A DNA stretch of 64,000 nt from Branchiostoma floridae (lineage: Eukaryota; Chordata; Leptocardii; Amphioxiformes; Branchiostomatidae). The position numbers and the translations under genes are program-made. Positions 11,201 to 21,500 of the stretch are shown here, piece by piece (within the stretch, counting starts at the first letter, position 1; every line of letters starts with the position of its first letter). The stretch is from assembly GCF_000003815.2 (NCBI RefSeq), contig NC_049992.1:258573-322572 (forward strand). The letters run 5' to 3'. The notes under the pieces are model-generated. The model did not search any database. It was not told the DNA's origin and saw nothing but the letters and a program-made list of their open reading frames with translations.

Positions 11201-12619
11201 ACATATAGTTGTACACCGTCACACACACACAAACAGACACAAAAACAAACACGCACTCACACATTAACGCTTCCAAAAACATTCATTCTTGGCGAATTTA
11301 GCATTGATAAAATATGGTTATATTCAATGAACTATGTGATAATACAATGAAAACAACAATCATACAATATTATACATTATGTCATACCTGGGCCGCGAAA
11401 ACGTTCAATACGGGTGTTCCGGACCGTGTGATAACTTTCCATATCACACGGGTTCTAAGTTGTATCACACAGGCTTCCTTCGAGTAAATCGAAGTATTTC
11501 GAACGGGCCGAATACGGCACGGTTGAAAATTCGAATACCGGAGATTCGGACGTTAGAATTGCTGTTGTTACAATCTTTTGTTCAAGGACACAACATTTTC
11601 CCAACTTCTGGTGCATTTCGCATCGAAATATGTGTTTTCTCAGGTGGGTATGACAAATAAAATGCCTCGGTGCCAGCCCTCCCACGGGTCGGATCACCAT
11701 CTGTCCCTTGGGCGATCCTTCCAGCGGTCGCGCTGGTACCTCGGGTGATACGGAATACACCTTGTTGTATTCTGTATCTATGATAGAATCATGATAAAAA
11801 GCACTAACCTGGTGCGTGAGACCTGGAGACGTAGAGCGCGTTGGGGTGCAGTTGTCGCACGATCTCTGCTACTCCTGGCTGGCGACCGCCTCTCTTCTGT
11901 CGTTTGTTCTTGTCAGGCTTATTCCCTCCGTTCGATCCATTGGCATCGGGGCGGTTCTGTGGGTCAGGTTGTATGGGAGAATCGTGAGGCCGATCCAGCA
12001 TTGTAGCCGACTGAGGCCCGTTTGGTTCTATGGACCCGGTGCCGTTGTTTAGGTCTGGTTGAGGGATCGGTAGTGAGGCGTGACGGACGGGAGGGGCCGG
12101 GGCCGGCGCCCGCCCGTTTGGTTCCGTGGTCCCGGGATCGTTGTTTGGGTCTGGTTGACTGGTCGCCGAGAAGTCCCGGACGGGATAGATATAGTCTTGA
12201 GGCCAATTTGGCATTCCGACAACATCGACGGAAACATGTTGAGCCAGTTGTGACCCGTCTGGTACTTGGGGCTCGACGTTTGGGTCGTTGTTTGGGTCTT
12301 GTAGAGGAGTCAGGACGCCCCGGACGGGATAGATGTAGTCCTGAGGCCAATTTGGCATTTCAGCAAGAAGAGCCGGATCGTCCTGGACTAACTGCCCCCC
12401 GTCTGGGTCTGTGGGCCCGGGGTCGTTGTTTGGGTCTTGTTGAGGGGCCGGGACGTCCCGGAATGGATAGATGTAGTCCCTAGGCCAATTTGCCATCGCA
12501 GCAAGACGGACTGGATCGTCCTGGGCCGGGTGTCGCCCGTTTGGTCCTGCGGGCCCGGGTTCGTTGTTGGGGTTTGGTTGAGGAATCTGGACCGGAGTGT
12601 GCGGAGTCTGCTGCGCCAT
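3633..12619 (-). CDS. Gene B: type II transmembrane protein with WPxDYIYP repeats, LTRAY modules, coiled coil and FAMeT domain (nine exons, 738 aa)
   Basis: Exons in transcript order: 12619-11809, 9229-9146, 8428-8354, 7952-7780, 7008-6790, 6053-5928, 5483-5189, 4949-4713, 3829-3633 (stop TAG). All have AG acceptors and GT donors, and lengths sum to 739 codons with stop. Residues 1-270 are proline-rich with NWPxDYIYP at about 45, 91 and 139. Modules GLRGRLTRAYRWMADKV follow in two small phase 1-1 exons and again before the span at about 352-372 (LFSFVKTTVVMATLTIFLVHL-like, single hydrophobic helix after basic residues, so N-in). Residues 382-595 form a Q/E/L-rich coiled coil (repeated VSTLEE/VATLEE). 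Residues 596-738 match the FAMeT/Methyltransf_FA type, an extracellular module despite its name. The PAN exon of genes C and D is absent: only 239 bp separate coiled-coil and FAMeT exons, and the frame is kept. The TM-exon donor (GGTTCGT) is weak but conserved in all copies. Confidence 0.8.
4365..4505. mobile_element. 141-bp MITE with TAGTCTCTACCAGACTCC terminal inverted repeats (in gene B FAMeT intron)
   Basis: Terminal inverted repeats of about 30 bp extend into CGGGTCGCTGGAAA. The site matches the MITE of gene C (16304-16444), but the interior between the TIRs is in the opposite orientation. A related element lies at 46086-46237. Confidence 0.75.
5585..5806 (+). mobile_element. Fragment of a probable Penelope-like retroelement C-terminus
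   Basis: In a gene B intron the plus strand reads an open segment containing ILDHWFEREVRAAMYGRMY followed by NRKGGLLVELSGTWNRYY, then a stop. The pattern HWFERxVxEAxYxR...NRGGGLxxxLS is typical of the end of GIY-YIG-bearing Penelope-like reverse transcriptases. This is recognition from memory of the family; no upstream reverse transcriptase is present. Confidence 0.5.
6140..6555 (+). mobile_element. 3' end of a non-LTR retrotransposon (zinc-knuckle-like C-terminus plus tail)
   Basis: An open frame (6140-6430) carries VEDEVHFTVDCPLYESDRSILF, the HFxxxCPxYxxxR signature seen at the C-terminus of many LINE proteins, then a stop. A 3' tail CAGTGGGGCAAAAATGTGCAATAAAGG follows at about 6517-6545. 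The same tail appears in reverse at about 28710-28740. It sits in a gene B intron, opposite in strand to the gene. Confidence 0.55.
9318..9603 (-). mobile_element. tRNA-derived SINE in gene B first intron
   Basis: On the minus strand a tRNA-like box A (TGGCGTAGTTGGTAAAGCC) and box B-like region are followed by CTTGGGAAAGGCAC, CACCCAGGTGTAAAAATGGG and GGGGAGGTAAAAACG. The inverted copy near 46845-46862 reads continuously across the insertion point (CGACAAATAGACGC), so it is an empty site; flanking GCGTCTATT/GCGCCTATT looks like a 9-bp target duplication with one change. Confidence 0.65.
9599..9770 (+). mobile_element. C-terminal remnant of a non-LTR retrotransposon ORF
   Basis: The plus strand reads FPNEIEDERHFVMDCSQYND ... 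TKLFTLLSACSKEF then stop. This is the EDExHFxxxCxxYNxxR signature of LINE C-termini. It lies in gene B intron 1 and abuts the SINE at 9318-9603. Confidence 0.5.
10467..10650 (+). mobile_element. tRNA-derived SINE with shared central domain
   Basis: A tRNA-like head (GTCCCTGTAGCTCAACTGC, then a degraded box B) is followed by the central domain TCTTTCGGAAGGGACGTAAA ... TCTCGTGTTCGAGTATGTGCC. The same central domain occurs at 56125-56345 and behind a 5S-type head at 60843-61060. The corresponding place in the inverted copy (about 45650-45690) lacks the full element. Confidence 0.6.
11160..11260. repeat. (CA)n-rich microsatellite
   Basis: ACAC dinucleotide runs with interruptions. The inverted copy is the GT-rich tract at about 45205-45320; a similar tract lies at 45-100 and 24785-24840. 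Confidence 0.8.
11368..11790. repeat. Dispersed repeat starting TATGTCATACCTGGGCC in gene B intron 1
   Basis: About 420 bp, repeated in reverse at about 44680-45080. The first 200 bp are recognisable, diverged, at 55408-55610 inside the aldo-keto reductase gene (TATGTCATACCTGAGCCG, then GTGTGATAAC/GGTGATAACC and a cytosine-rich end). The frame across 11455-11760 has no family resemblance and is not called as a gene. Confidence 0.5.
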
Positions 12620-15569
12620 GGCAGCAGGACTTCTCACCGAATGACTTGCACGCGGTGTTTCGACGTTTTCGCATACGAAATGCAGACGTAATGTCATTTG
12701 ATTGTCTCGTTGCGTCTATCCCACTGCTCGCAAGAAACTGTTCAGATTAGCATAACTTGCGAGATCAGAGCCTTTGATGCCATGTTTGAAGTCAGAATAA
12801 ACAGCGTTTGAAAAGCTAAGACAATTAACCCGTGCTGTTTTCGTGAAAACAGTTTTTTTTCAGTTTCAACTAATCGGGGACGTCACAGATATTTTCAGGA
12901 GAACAGAGTTTCAACTGAGGGGTAACCCGCATATACATTGTTTCGGTGAGACAAGGCTGTTGATAAACCGTCTCGAAATGTATCAGATCTTTTGATATTC
13001 TTTCAGGGAGCTGTCCATGACCTTAATGCCTTCCAATGATTTTGATAAACTATTATTGGCCTACAATGCCTTCCAATGACATTTCTATCACCACAAACGT
13101 ATTTCAATTATCTCCAAAGTCTTCCTATGAGCTTCAAGGTCTTGCGATGACATCTACGGTCATTCAATGATCCGTCTACGGTATCCAATAATCTTTTAGT
13201 CACCATGCCAATGAGTCAGGTTCGCTTGCGGTTATCAAACTTCTCCGTCCTGAGGAAATGGACCTTTCTGTTTATGTTACTTTAAAGACATTATATCTAT
13301 TCTCTCTGAAAAAAATATTTACCCGTACAAGACCTTGCGATTATATTTCAACGATCTCCAAGGTATTTCATTGACCTCAAAGTCTTGACGATTTATTCCT
13401 AATGATTTCCAAGGGTCTTTCAATGATCTCCAAAGATATTTCATTTATTTCCAATGTCTTTCAAGAATTTTGTAGCTCTTCCAATGATCTTTCAGTAACC
13501 AAAGGGTCAGGGTCGCTTGTCTGTTTCCCAACTGTTTCCGGGTCTCCTGTGAATATTTATTTATTACATGGATGACATCCGCGCTCGCATCAATTTGCAT
13601 CAGTTTATACAAAATGTGTTTTCAACTATACTGTAAATTGTACAAAGCAGCTGGAAAATGGGCAAATTTATACAGCAAATTGTGATTAAATACTGTTTAT
13701 TCATATTAGTTCAAAATGTTCCAAAACACACTTGGTGACTTGTCCATAAGATTGACTTGTCCGTGACATTGGCTATACTGTAAGACTCAACCAATGTATT
13801 AATGATGCTGTAAGCAAATAGTGCTGAATATATTGTGAATTGAGCAACCTCACAATTTTGTTGACACCTGTTCACAGAAAAACAATCATGCTTTTTTCTA
13901 ATGATTACAAAAAGTTAGATTATGTGTGATATCCATAACTCTACATTTGCTGAAACATCACAAAGATCAGCAATGTATTTGTGCAAAATTTACCATTGTA
14001 AACGTTTATGAGGGTAAGATATTCAGGTAAACAATATTCAAAGTCAATTCAATCTCTGCAACTGAATAAGATACGGAGATTACTTCTGGACGTTTCGAGT
14101 GACATCCATCACTTTTCTCCAGTGTCACTAGAGTAAGCTGATGACAGAATAAATCCATACAACTACAGCTAACTGGAAAATTCAGTTGAACATATCAAAT
14201 TCATTGATTATATATATAACTTATGAGGATCGTATACAAATGTCACTCATATGTAAATGTTTTGATTCCTATGTCATCTCCAACAGTGACTCTTGAAAAG
14301 TATGGTAACAGCAAATGCTTAAGTCATCTTAAAAGTCTGTCCCAAGTTCACTTCATGTCACATTACAGCATCGAACTTGTAGACTATGAATGTCTGCTTT
14401 TCACTAGTAAAAGGAACTTCTCACTAGTAAAAAGAACTCCTAACAGTGATACTAACAGAATTTGAGTGTTTCATATAAAACCTTAAGTTGTATCGTAAAT
14501 GATATGAGATCAAAACTAGATCGCTTCTGCTATGTTGATTGCGATCAACAGAGACAAGATTTTCCAGTTAAACTCTGGTTTCACAAACCCTACAAGGTAC
14601 ATGTATTGCTTTGACCTGTAAGTGCATTCAAGCTTCCGTTGGTTAAGTTTTTTTTTCTATTTCTACAATTCTGAAGTTCCTGTCACACATAGCTGAGCAT
14701 GGCCCTCTGATTTTCCAGACCATTGTGGTGAGTTAGTCGTGCGCTAGGCCATCGGTGGTTGGGAGTTTGTCTGCGAGGTTGCCTACTTGTCTGTAAAATC
14801 GTCAGCCAGCTTTCCCGATGGTGAGCCTTGTCCCCCTTTACCTTCTCCTAATCAAGAAGAGGATGTAATGAATGCAGTATACGAGGCTAAATACTGACAT
14901 TACAGCGAAGAAAAATACTTAACACTAGCAAAGTTTCCTCAACTTCATCAAGACTTCTTTACGGTCGTGACTTCAACAAAGTCAAAAAGTTAACTTTCAT
15001 TATATTTTTAGACAAACAAAGGTGTATAACTATAAATACGGCCACCTTCAAGTGCATAAATGATACCTTTATCCACGTTGTTCCAAAGTATTTGCCAACC
15101 AAATACATCTGGATTATTACTAAGATGCCTAATTATCTCCATGAAAAATGGAAATTTAGTTTTGGGTGTGTCTGTCTGTCTGTGTGTTTCGATATTTGTG
15201 GTCAGCATAACTCCATAACTTCTGGATTGATTGCAATGATATTTGATATGTAGGTAGATGTTGGGAAGACGAAGGTCAAGGTCAACTTTGAGCCCTCTGG
15301 TATATGGCATTGGTACTGCAGCAGAAATTCCGTTTTTTGTATCTTTTGACCTGGATGTGCTATGGTCTTGATTTTTTAGTGGCAGATACATGTAGCTTGT
15401 GATGTAAGGAATGTGTGGTGTATGTTTGAGTCCCCAAGCAAGTTGCTTTGGAACTGCAGGGGGGTTATTCTCAAAATCTTCTAAGGAGGATAACTGAACA
15501 AGGGAACGACAAATTTGGATGATATTTGGTATGTTTAATGTTAGTGGTCAACATACATGTACCTGCAAG
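12620..15569. other. Intergenic spacer between genes B and C, copy 2 of 3
   Basis: No gene is supported. It is nearly identical to 706-3632 and to the reverse of 41060-43836. It carries the CRE-like site (12879-12885), the degenerate CAATGATCT array (about 13015-13500), a dispersed GACGTTTCGAGTGACATCC fragment near 14090-14130 and the gene C 3' flank. Confidence 0.6.
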
Positions 15570-18500
15570 CTAAGCAGTGTGGCAGAGCTTCCAGCGCCCT
15601 GTGCCCCGGCCCCATCCAGTGGAATATCCGGCGTAGTTGATAGGCAGAGGGTTGGGGTCTGTCCACTGCATGAACGGCCGAGTTTCGCCACCCCTACCAG
15701 CAGCAATGGTTCCGCCCGAAGACCAGGTGATCCAGAACTTCCTGTACTCTGCCTGGGAGTTGATTCCTGAGAACAAAGACAGAAATGAGACAAGTAATTA
15801 GAGATGCCATGCCTCCTTGCAATATTATGATTGTTTGTATATCACGAAAGAAAAGAGTTGTTTGAAGAGGCCACCAAATTCCGCCCAAAACTCTCTCACA
15901 TTCACTGACAAAAAGAAAACAGTTCTCCTTCTAACATCACAAAAACCACACATAATAGAAAAGGTGGGATCTTTCGTCTTCCACTGTCTTCGAAAAAGGA
16001 GTCGAACCCAGGATCTAGAGTTAACTTTCACTAGAGTAGACGATTGTGATATTGTTTTTACACTGTTTGAATCTCTTACGTTACCTGCAATTAGCCCAGG
16101 GGCAAGAACTTGCAATAAACATTATCGCTATATCTTTAAAACAACCTGAACTGACCAGACCATGGCGCGAACTCCATTGTGTCACGAGACAGAAGGATGC
16201 TAACAAGATATATTGACAAAATATATCAACCAAGTCCATTTTACTCAGTATATACATACATGCTCCACTCTCGGACACATGCCAGCCTCAGGGTAATGAT
16301 AATTAGTCTCTACCAGACTCCGGTTCGCTGGAAATCCTACGGTCGCGTGCTGTTCCCTGGCCGGCTACACTTCTCTGGCCGGCTTGCTCTTCTATTTGAT
16401 CCATTTCTACGGTTTTCCAGCGACCCGGAGTCAGGTAGAGACTAAATGACAATGGTTTTGGCCATCTGTCAACGTGTAATTCCTACCAGGCTACAAAGAA
16501 ACCTAGACGCAGGTCAGCTCAACCTTCGTATCCTGACAGTCTCCTTGCAACTCAGGGTGGGAACAAACTTGGAGCCGGGCCAGTGGTAGGAAACACAAAA
16601 TGTACACACACCAACACAAACAAACAAAACAGACCAGAAACAACAACTCTTTTAACACTGACCAGGTGTCGAGGCAAAATGGTAGCCTAGCTTTCTTCGG
16701 CGTATGACAGACTGTGTGTTAGACCTGCCACCGATGACGATTTCATACATGTCGTCCAGGTCATGCCTCTGAGATGACAGTACCACGTGGACGTCACTGT
16801 TGGCCTGGACTTCAAACGTGAAGCGGCTTCCGGTCAGTCGGGGCAGATCCCAGCGGTACCGGTGCCGGTACCGGTTAGGCGAGTTCGTGTTACGAGTCTC
16901 ACAAACTGTTAGAAAATAAAGGTTTCTCTGGTCAGAATACAACACAACAACTCCAAAAGATATTTATAAAAAGATCAGGCATAAATCATACTTTAATCCT
17001 GTAGCAAGATAGATGTCATTAACATTAACATAATCCAATAAGATTTAGTGAATCGTTACTCTTCAAGCACAGGTTAGACTTTGACTTGATTTGAACATCC
17101 TTTCAGGTGCTTTGTCGGTCTTTCTAGTTTGTCAGGATTTCTTGGATAATATTTTACCAGACTTACAACGCCGGCTGCTGACATGATAATAGTTATTTTT
17201 TCGAGGGGAGTGTTTCCACCATAGGGTCTAGTTAATGAATGAAAGTTCTACAGGGTATAATGTATGGAAACAATAACAAAATTAGAGGCTTTAGCCATCA
17301 CAATAATGCTAGTCTTGGACTCAGCCGGGGAGTATATAACTTTTCTGCGGACTGGCTGGCCAAGTATTCCTCTTTGCCGAATCCCCCGCAGGAAGGTCTG
17401 ATGAAGGCTAACGACTTATTTTATTATTTCCGAAGTTGCCCATTGCAATGTTGATCTGTGTGGGTTTTTTTTTTCGGTTGGAACCAAACTAACCACTAGT
17501 TGTAGACTCACCGATCTTTTTGTCATAAAACGCGCTCTTCGGGTCGTCCTGGTTTGTGTCTCTACACGTCTTAGTCTTCGGCCAGCATGCCTTGTTGTCG
17601 TAGAGCATGAAAGCGACACAGTCAGCGTGACTCATGCAGCGTTCGGCGCAGTCCTCTAGAGTGATCCCGCCCTTAGCAATGGACCAGATGTCGTTCCCAC
17701 GGCAGTCTCCTCGGCGTACAGAGAAACCATGAACGAGCGGTAGGCCTTCTTCAATAGAAACAAAAATGACACAAAAGTCAGTTACACCTAGAAATAGATA
17801 AATATGAACATTTAACAAAGGACGAAACGTTGTCATTTCATCTGAAAACTACAATGTAATGGAACATGTTGTTAATTTGTAGCTTAAGTAGAAATACATT
17901 TAGATTATACGTTATTTACCTTTTGATTTATCTATAAGTCTCATTTTCCTTCTCTGCTAAGTAAACAATTACGCATACCACAGCTTTACTTTGTTTGCAA
18001 TTAGCCCTCAGGCATGAACTTGCAATGAAGATGATATTCTGTATCTATATAGCCGGTATAACCGCCCTTCAGCGTAACACACCAGCTTTTATTATGTGAA
18101 TTTGTCCAACATGTCTCAAGAAAAGGACAGAGGCTGTAGATTCAAATGGAATGTAACGCAACCCCTCAACAGCACTTTCATTTCAGTCATATAACTCAAT
18201 GTATTTAGCCCGTAATGGATATGCAATAAAGATCATTGTCATTACAAACGAACCTCCATTCTCTGTTCCCTTGGGGAAGTCACTGTTTCCTTTCGGTAGT
18301 TGGGCGACAGCTTCTTCCAGCTGGATGCGAAGCTTCCGCTCATCCTGGAGGTTCTTTCCAAATGACGATACCTGTTCCTGTATGCTTTTCAGCAGGTCGG
18401 AGTGTTTTTCAATTGTCGCTCGTTGGTTTCCCGAGCCAGCGCTTTGGGTGCGGCCGTTCTTGCGGTGTTCTTCAAGGGTCGCTACTCGGTCTTGCAGACG

Positions 18501-21500
18501 GCTGGCCTGTGCTTGGTGGTTCTTGTGCTGTTTCTCCAGGGTAGACATCTGGCCTTTGAGACGACTGACCAGTGCAGATTGGCTGCTGAGACTTTCTTCA
18601 AGGGTTGCTACTCGGTCCCCGAGACGACTGTTACGTTCACGGTCGTTCTTCTGTTGGTTCTCCAGGGATGTTATGTGGTCTTCCAGAAGGATGTTTAGAG
18701 CTGAGCGGTTGTCAAGGCGGTCCTCAAGGGCGACACTTTGTCTTCAAGACGACTGATGTTGAGCAGATGGTCAGCAGTCGATGCGTGGTTGCCTGGATGG
18801 TCGGCTTGTGCAGAATTGTTGTCGGAGTGTTCCTCAAGGATGGATATTTGGCCGTCTGGTCGACTTGTCGAGGATCGGTAATCCGGCTGTATCGAAAAAA
18901 AACGTATCGGTGTTGTTTTTTTCTTTTTTTCAGTTGAAAATGTTTTACTTTTAATAAGAATGATTCTACAATCAATGTATTCACTATTTTAAACACAAAA
19001 ATTTCCTTTCTTACCCATTACTTATTTCTTTTCTTTAATGGCCTCCAAAAACACAGTTTTTAGATCTATCAGACTTTTAAGTAGCAGACTTTTCAAGAGG
19101 GCGTTTTACACTGTTGCAATGGGAAAGTGTTGCTATAAGATCAAGACACAGAGAAATAGCAACGAACCGGCTGCAGTCCTGGATGTGGGGAGTTCAGATG
19201 CACCAGGAGAATGATCAACGTTGCCATGATGACAGCCGTCTTGAAAACGCTAAACAGACGAGACCATGACACTTTCTCTGCCACCCAGCGGTAGGCACGG
19301 GTAAGACAGTCTCGGAAACCATTCTCTTTCACTTGGTCTGAAACAATGGTGTGGTGGTTGCATGACATGTTATTATTATAGATCATATGATAATACAATA
19401 TTATACGAGACATTTGCAAGGAAATACATAATTTTCACCTTCAAATGGTTTAGCCTACTGATCTGTTAATTCTTCCTCAAACACATTTATCTATATGGTG
19501 ACCAGCACCCTGTTCTGTCCTGCTACTTGCCGCATTATGTAGTCTAATTCCCCAGGGTGTTTGTCCAACTTTACCAGTAACCATAGTGACATTCGATGGT
19601 GGTTTCAACTTGCTATATTTTTTACAATACTGCAGTCCGTTGACTTGCTGTCCCTAAATACCGTTTTTTTTAAGAAATGGATGTAGGTTACCTCGCTGAT
19701 AAAGGTGAACTAGCGTTATGTATCAGTTGAAATAAATTGAAATATTACAACATAACAATACAAACAAAAGTACCCACTTGTAGAGTCAGCCTTTCTCACT
19801 TTCTCTGCCATCCAATCGTAAGCGCGAGTAAGACGGCCACGCAGCCCGTTCTCTAGCAGAATACAATGGTAGTACATAAGGTTCAGATTCCGCTTTGTTA
19901 CAGATTGGTATGGCAAGCAACATTTATATGAAGCAAAGTAAATCAAAACTCATATAGTTGCATACCAGGTCACTGACAAAAAATAGTGGATACTATCTGA
20001 AACATCTGTCCAAAAGCATATCCAGTTGCTTGAGTAACTGCTTTTTGGAGTTCCATAAAATACATTAGAAATTATACATGATTCAGAATCCATTAACATT
20101 GATGCATGATTACATAAGGTTTTAAGATTTCAACAACGATTAGATAAAATTTTGCCATTGTGGTAAAGTAACAATCATTTACTAACTGAATTCAAAAATA
20201 ACTTTACTGCCCATCATAGTACTGAGGGTACAAAGGAACCATCAGCTTCTATCACTATAGAGAGATACTATAGACTACAGATACTATATACTATAGATTA
20301 CTATAGACAGTCTTAGAGATCGAGGTGCAAATGATACTTCAGGTCAATGATGAATGTAATATAGTAAATTATACAATAATTATGATACAGGATAGTATAA
20401 CACGATAGTATGTATAACACAATGTAATAATGCAATATACATTCAAATACAATTCAACTGGATAAAACAGATTTATTTCCGGACAGTTTCAAGTGACATC
20501 CATGGCGCTGAAGAAGAGTGATGGATGTCACTCGAAACGTCCGGAAGTAAATATCCGTTTTTATCCAGTTGTAGAGATTGAATTGTATTTGAATATTGTT
20601 TACCTGGATGCCTACCCTTCCTAAACGAATGCAACATGTATCTATTATATAACAATACCATCATCATAATACATAATGTAACAATAAATAATTACACAAC
20701 ATGATTACACATAACAATGCAAATAAAAGTACTAACTTGCCGACCCACTCAGCTTTCCCACTTTCTCTGCCACCCAGCGGTAGGCACGAGTTAGACGGCC
20801 CCGCAAGCCGGTCTCCGCGTCGTCTAAAGCATGGAGTAATATTACCCGTTTTAATTGGGGTGGAACAAAATGAAAAAAAAAAGAAAACTAGAAAGGCCGA
20901 CATTTGCTTAGGAGCAAATACAGCATACTGTAAATGCAGAAATGTTCGCGGTGGATTAATGTTCGCGGTTTTCGCGGTGACCACTTCACCGCGAATTTAA
21001 AACCACCGCGAATATTATTCTATCATGATATTAGATTGCAGTCTATGGTGTTACCGCGAACTTAAATCCACCGCGAAAAGTCCTTTTTCCCGCTACCGCG
21101 AAATTAAATCCCCGCGAACTTTAATACATTTACAGTATTGCAATCCATCTTCATCCTTGAAAAAATCCCAAAATTCAACAATTTGAAGTAATGTTTGCTC
21201 AAAGGGAAAATGAAGTACTGTGGGCACTTGTCCTACACACCTTCATGCAGAATTTTAGGTCATTTGGTTTCAATATAAGGGCATAGGAGCCAAAAATATA
21301 CATTTTTTAGTATAAAATGGCTAAAAATCCCAAAATAACTCATTTTATAAGTGCTGTATGAAGAAAGTGTGGATGGGGTCCTGTTGTCATATGTCCAATT
21401 TACCTTTCTACCAAATTTCAGGTCATTTGGTTTACATACAAGGGTATAGAAGCCAAAAATATACATTTTTATTTAAAAATGGCTGAAAACCCCAAAATAA

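Noticed and set aside
11138-11350. Histidine/threonine-rich proteins over (CA)n tracts (also 45152-45387, 24691-24873)
   Set aside because: Translation of dinucleotide repeats only.
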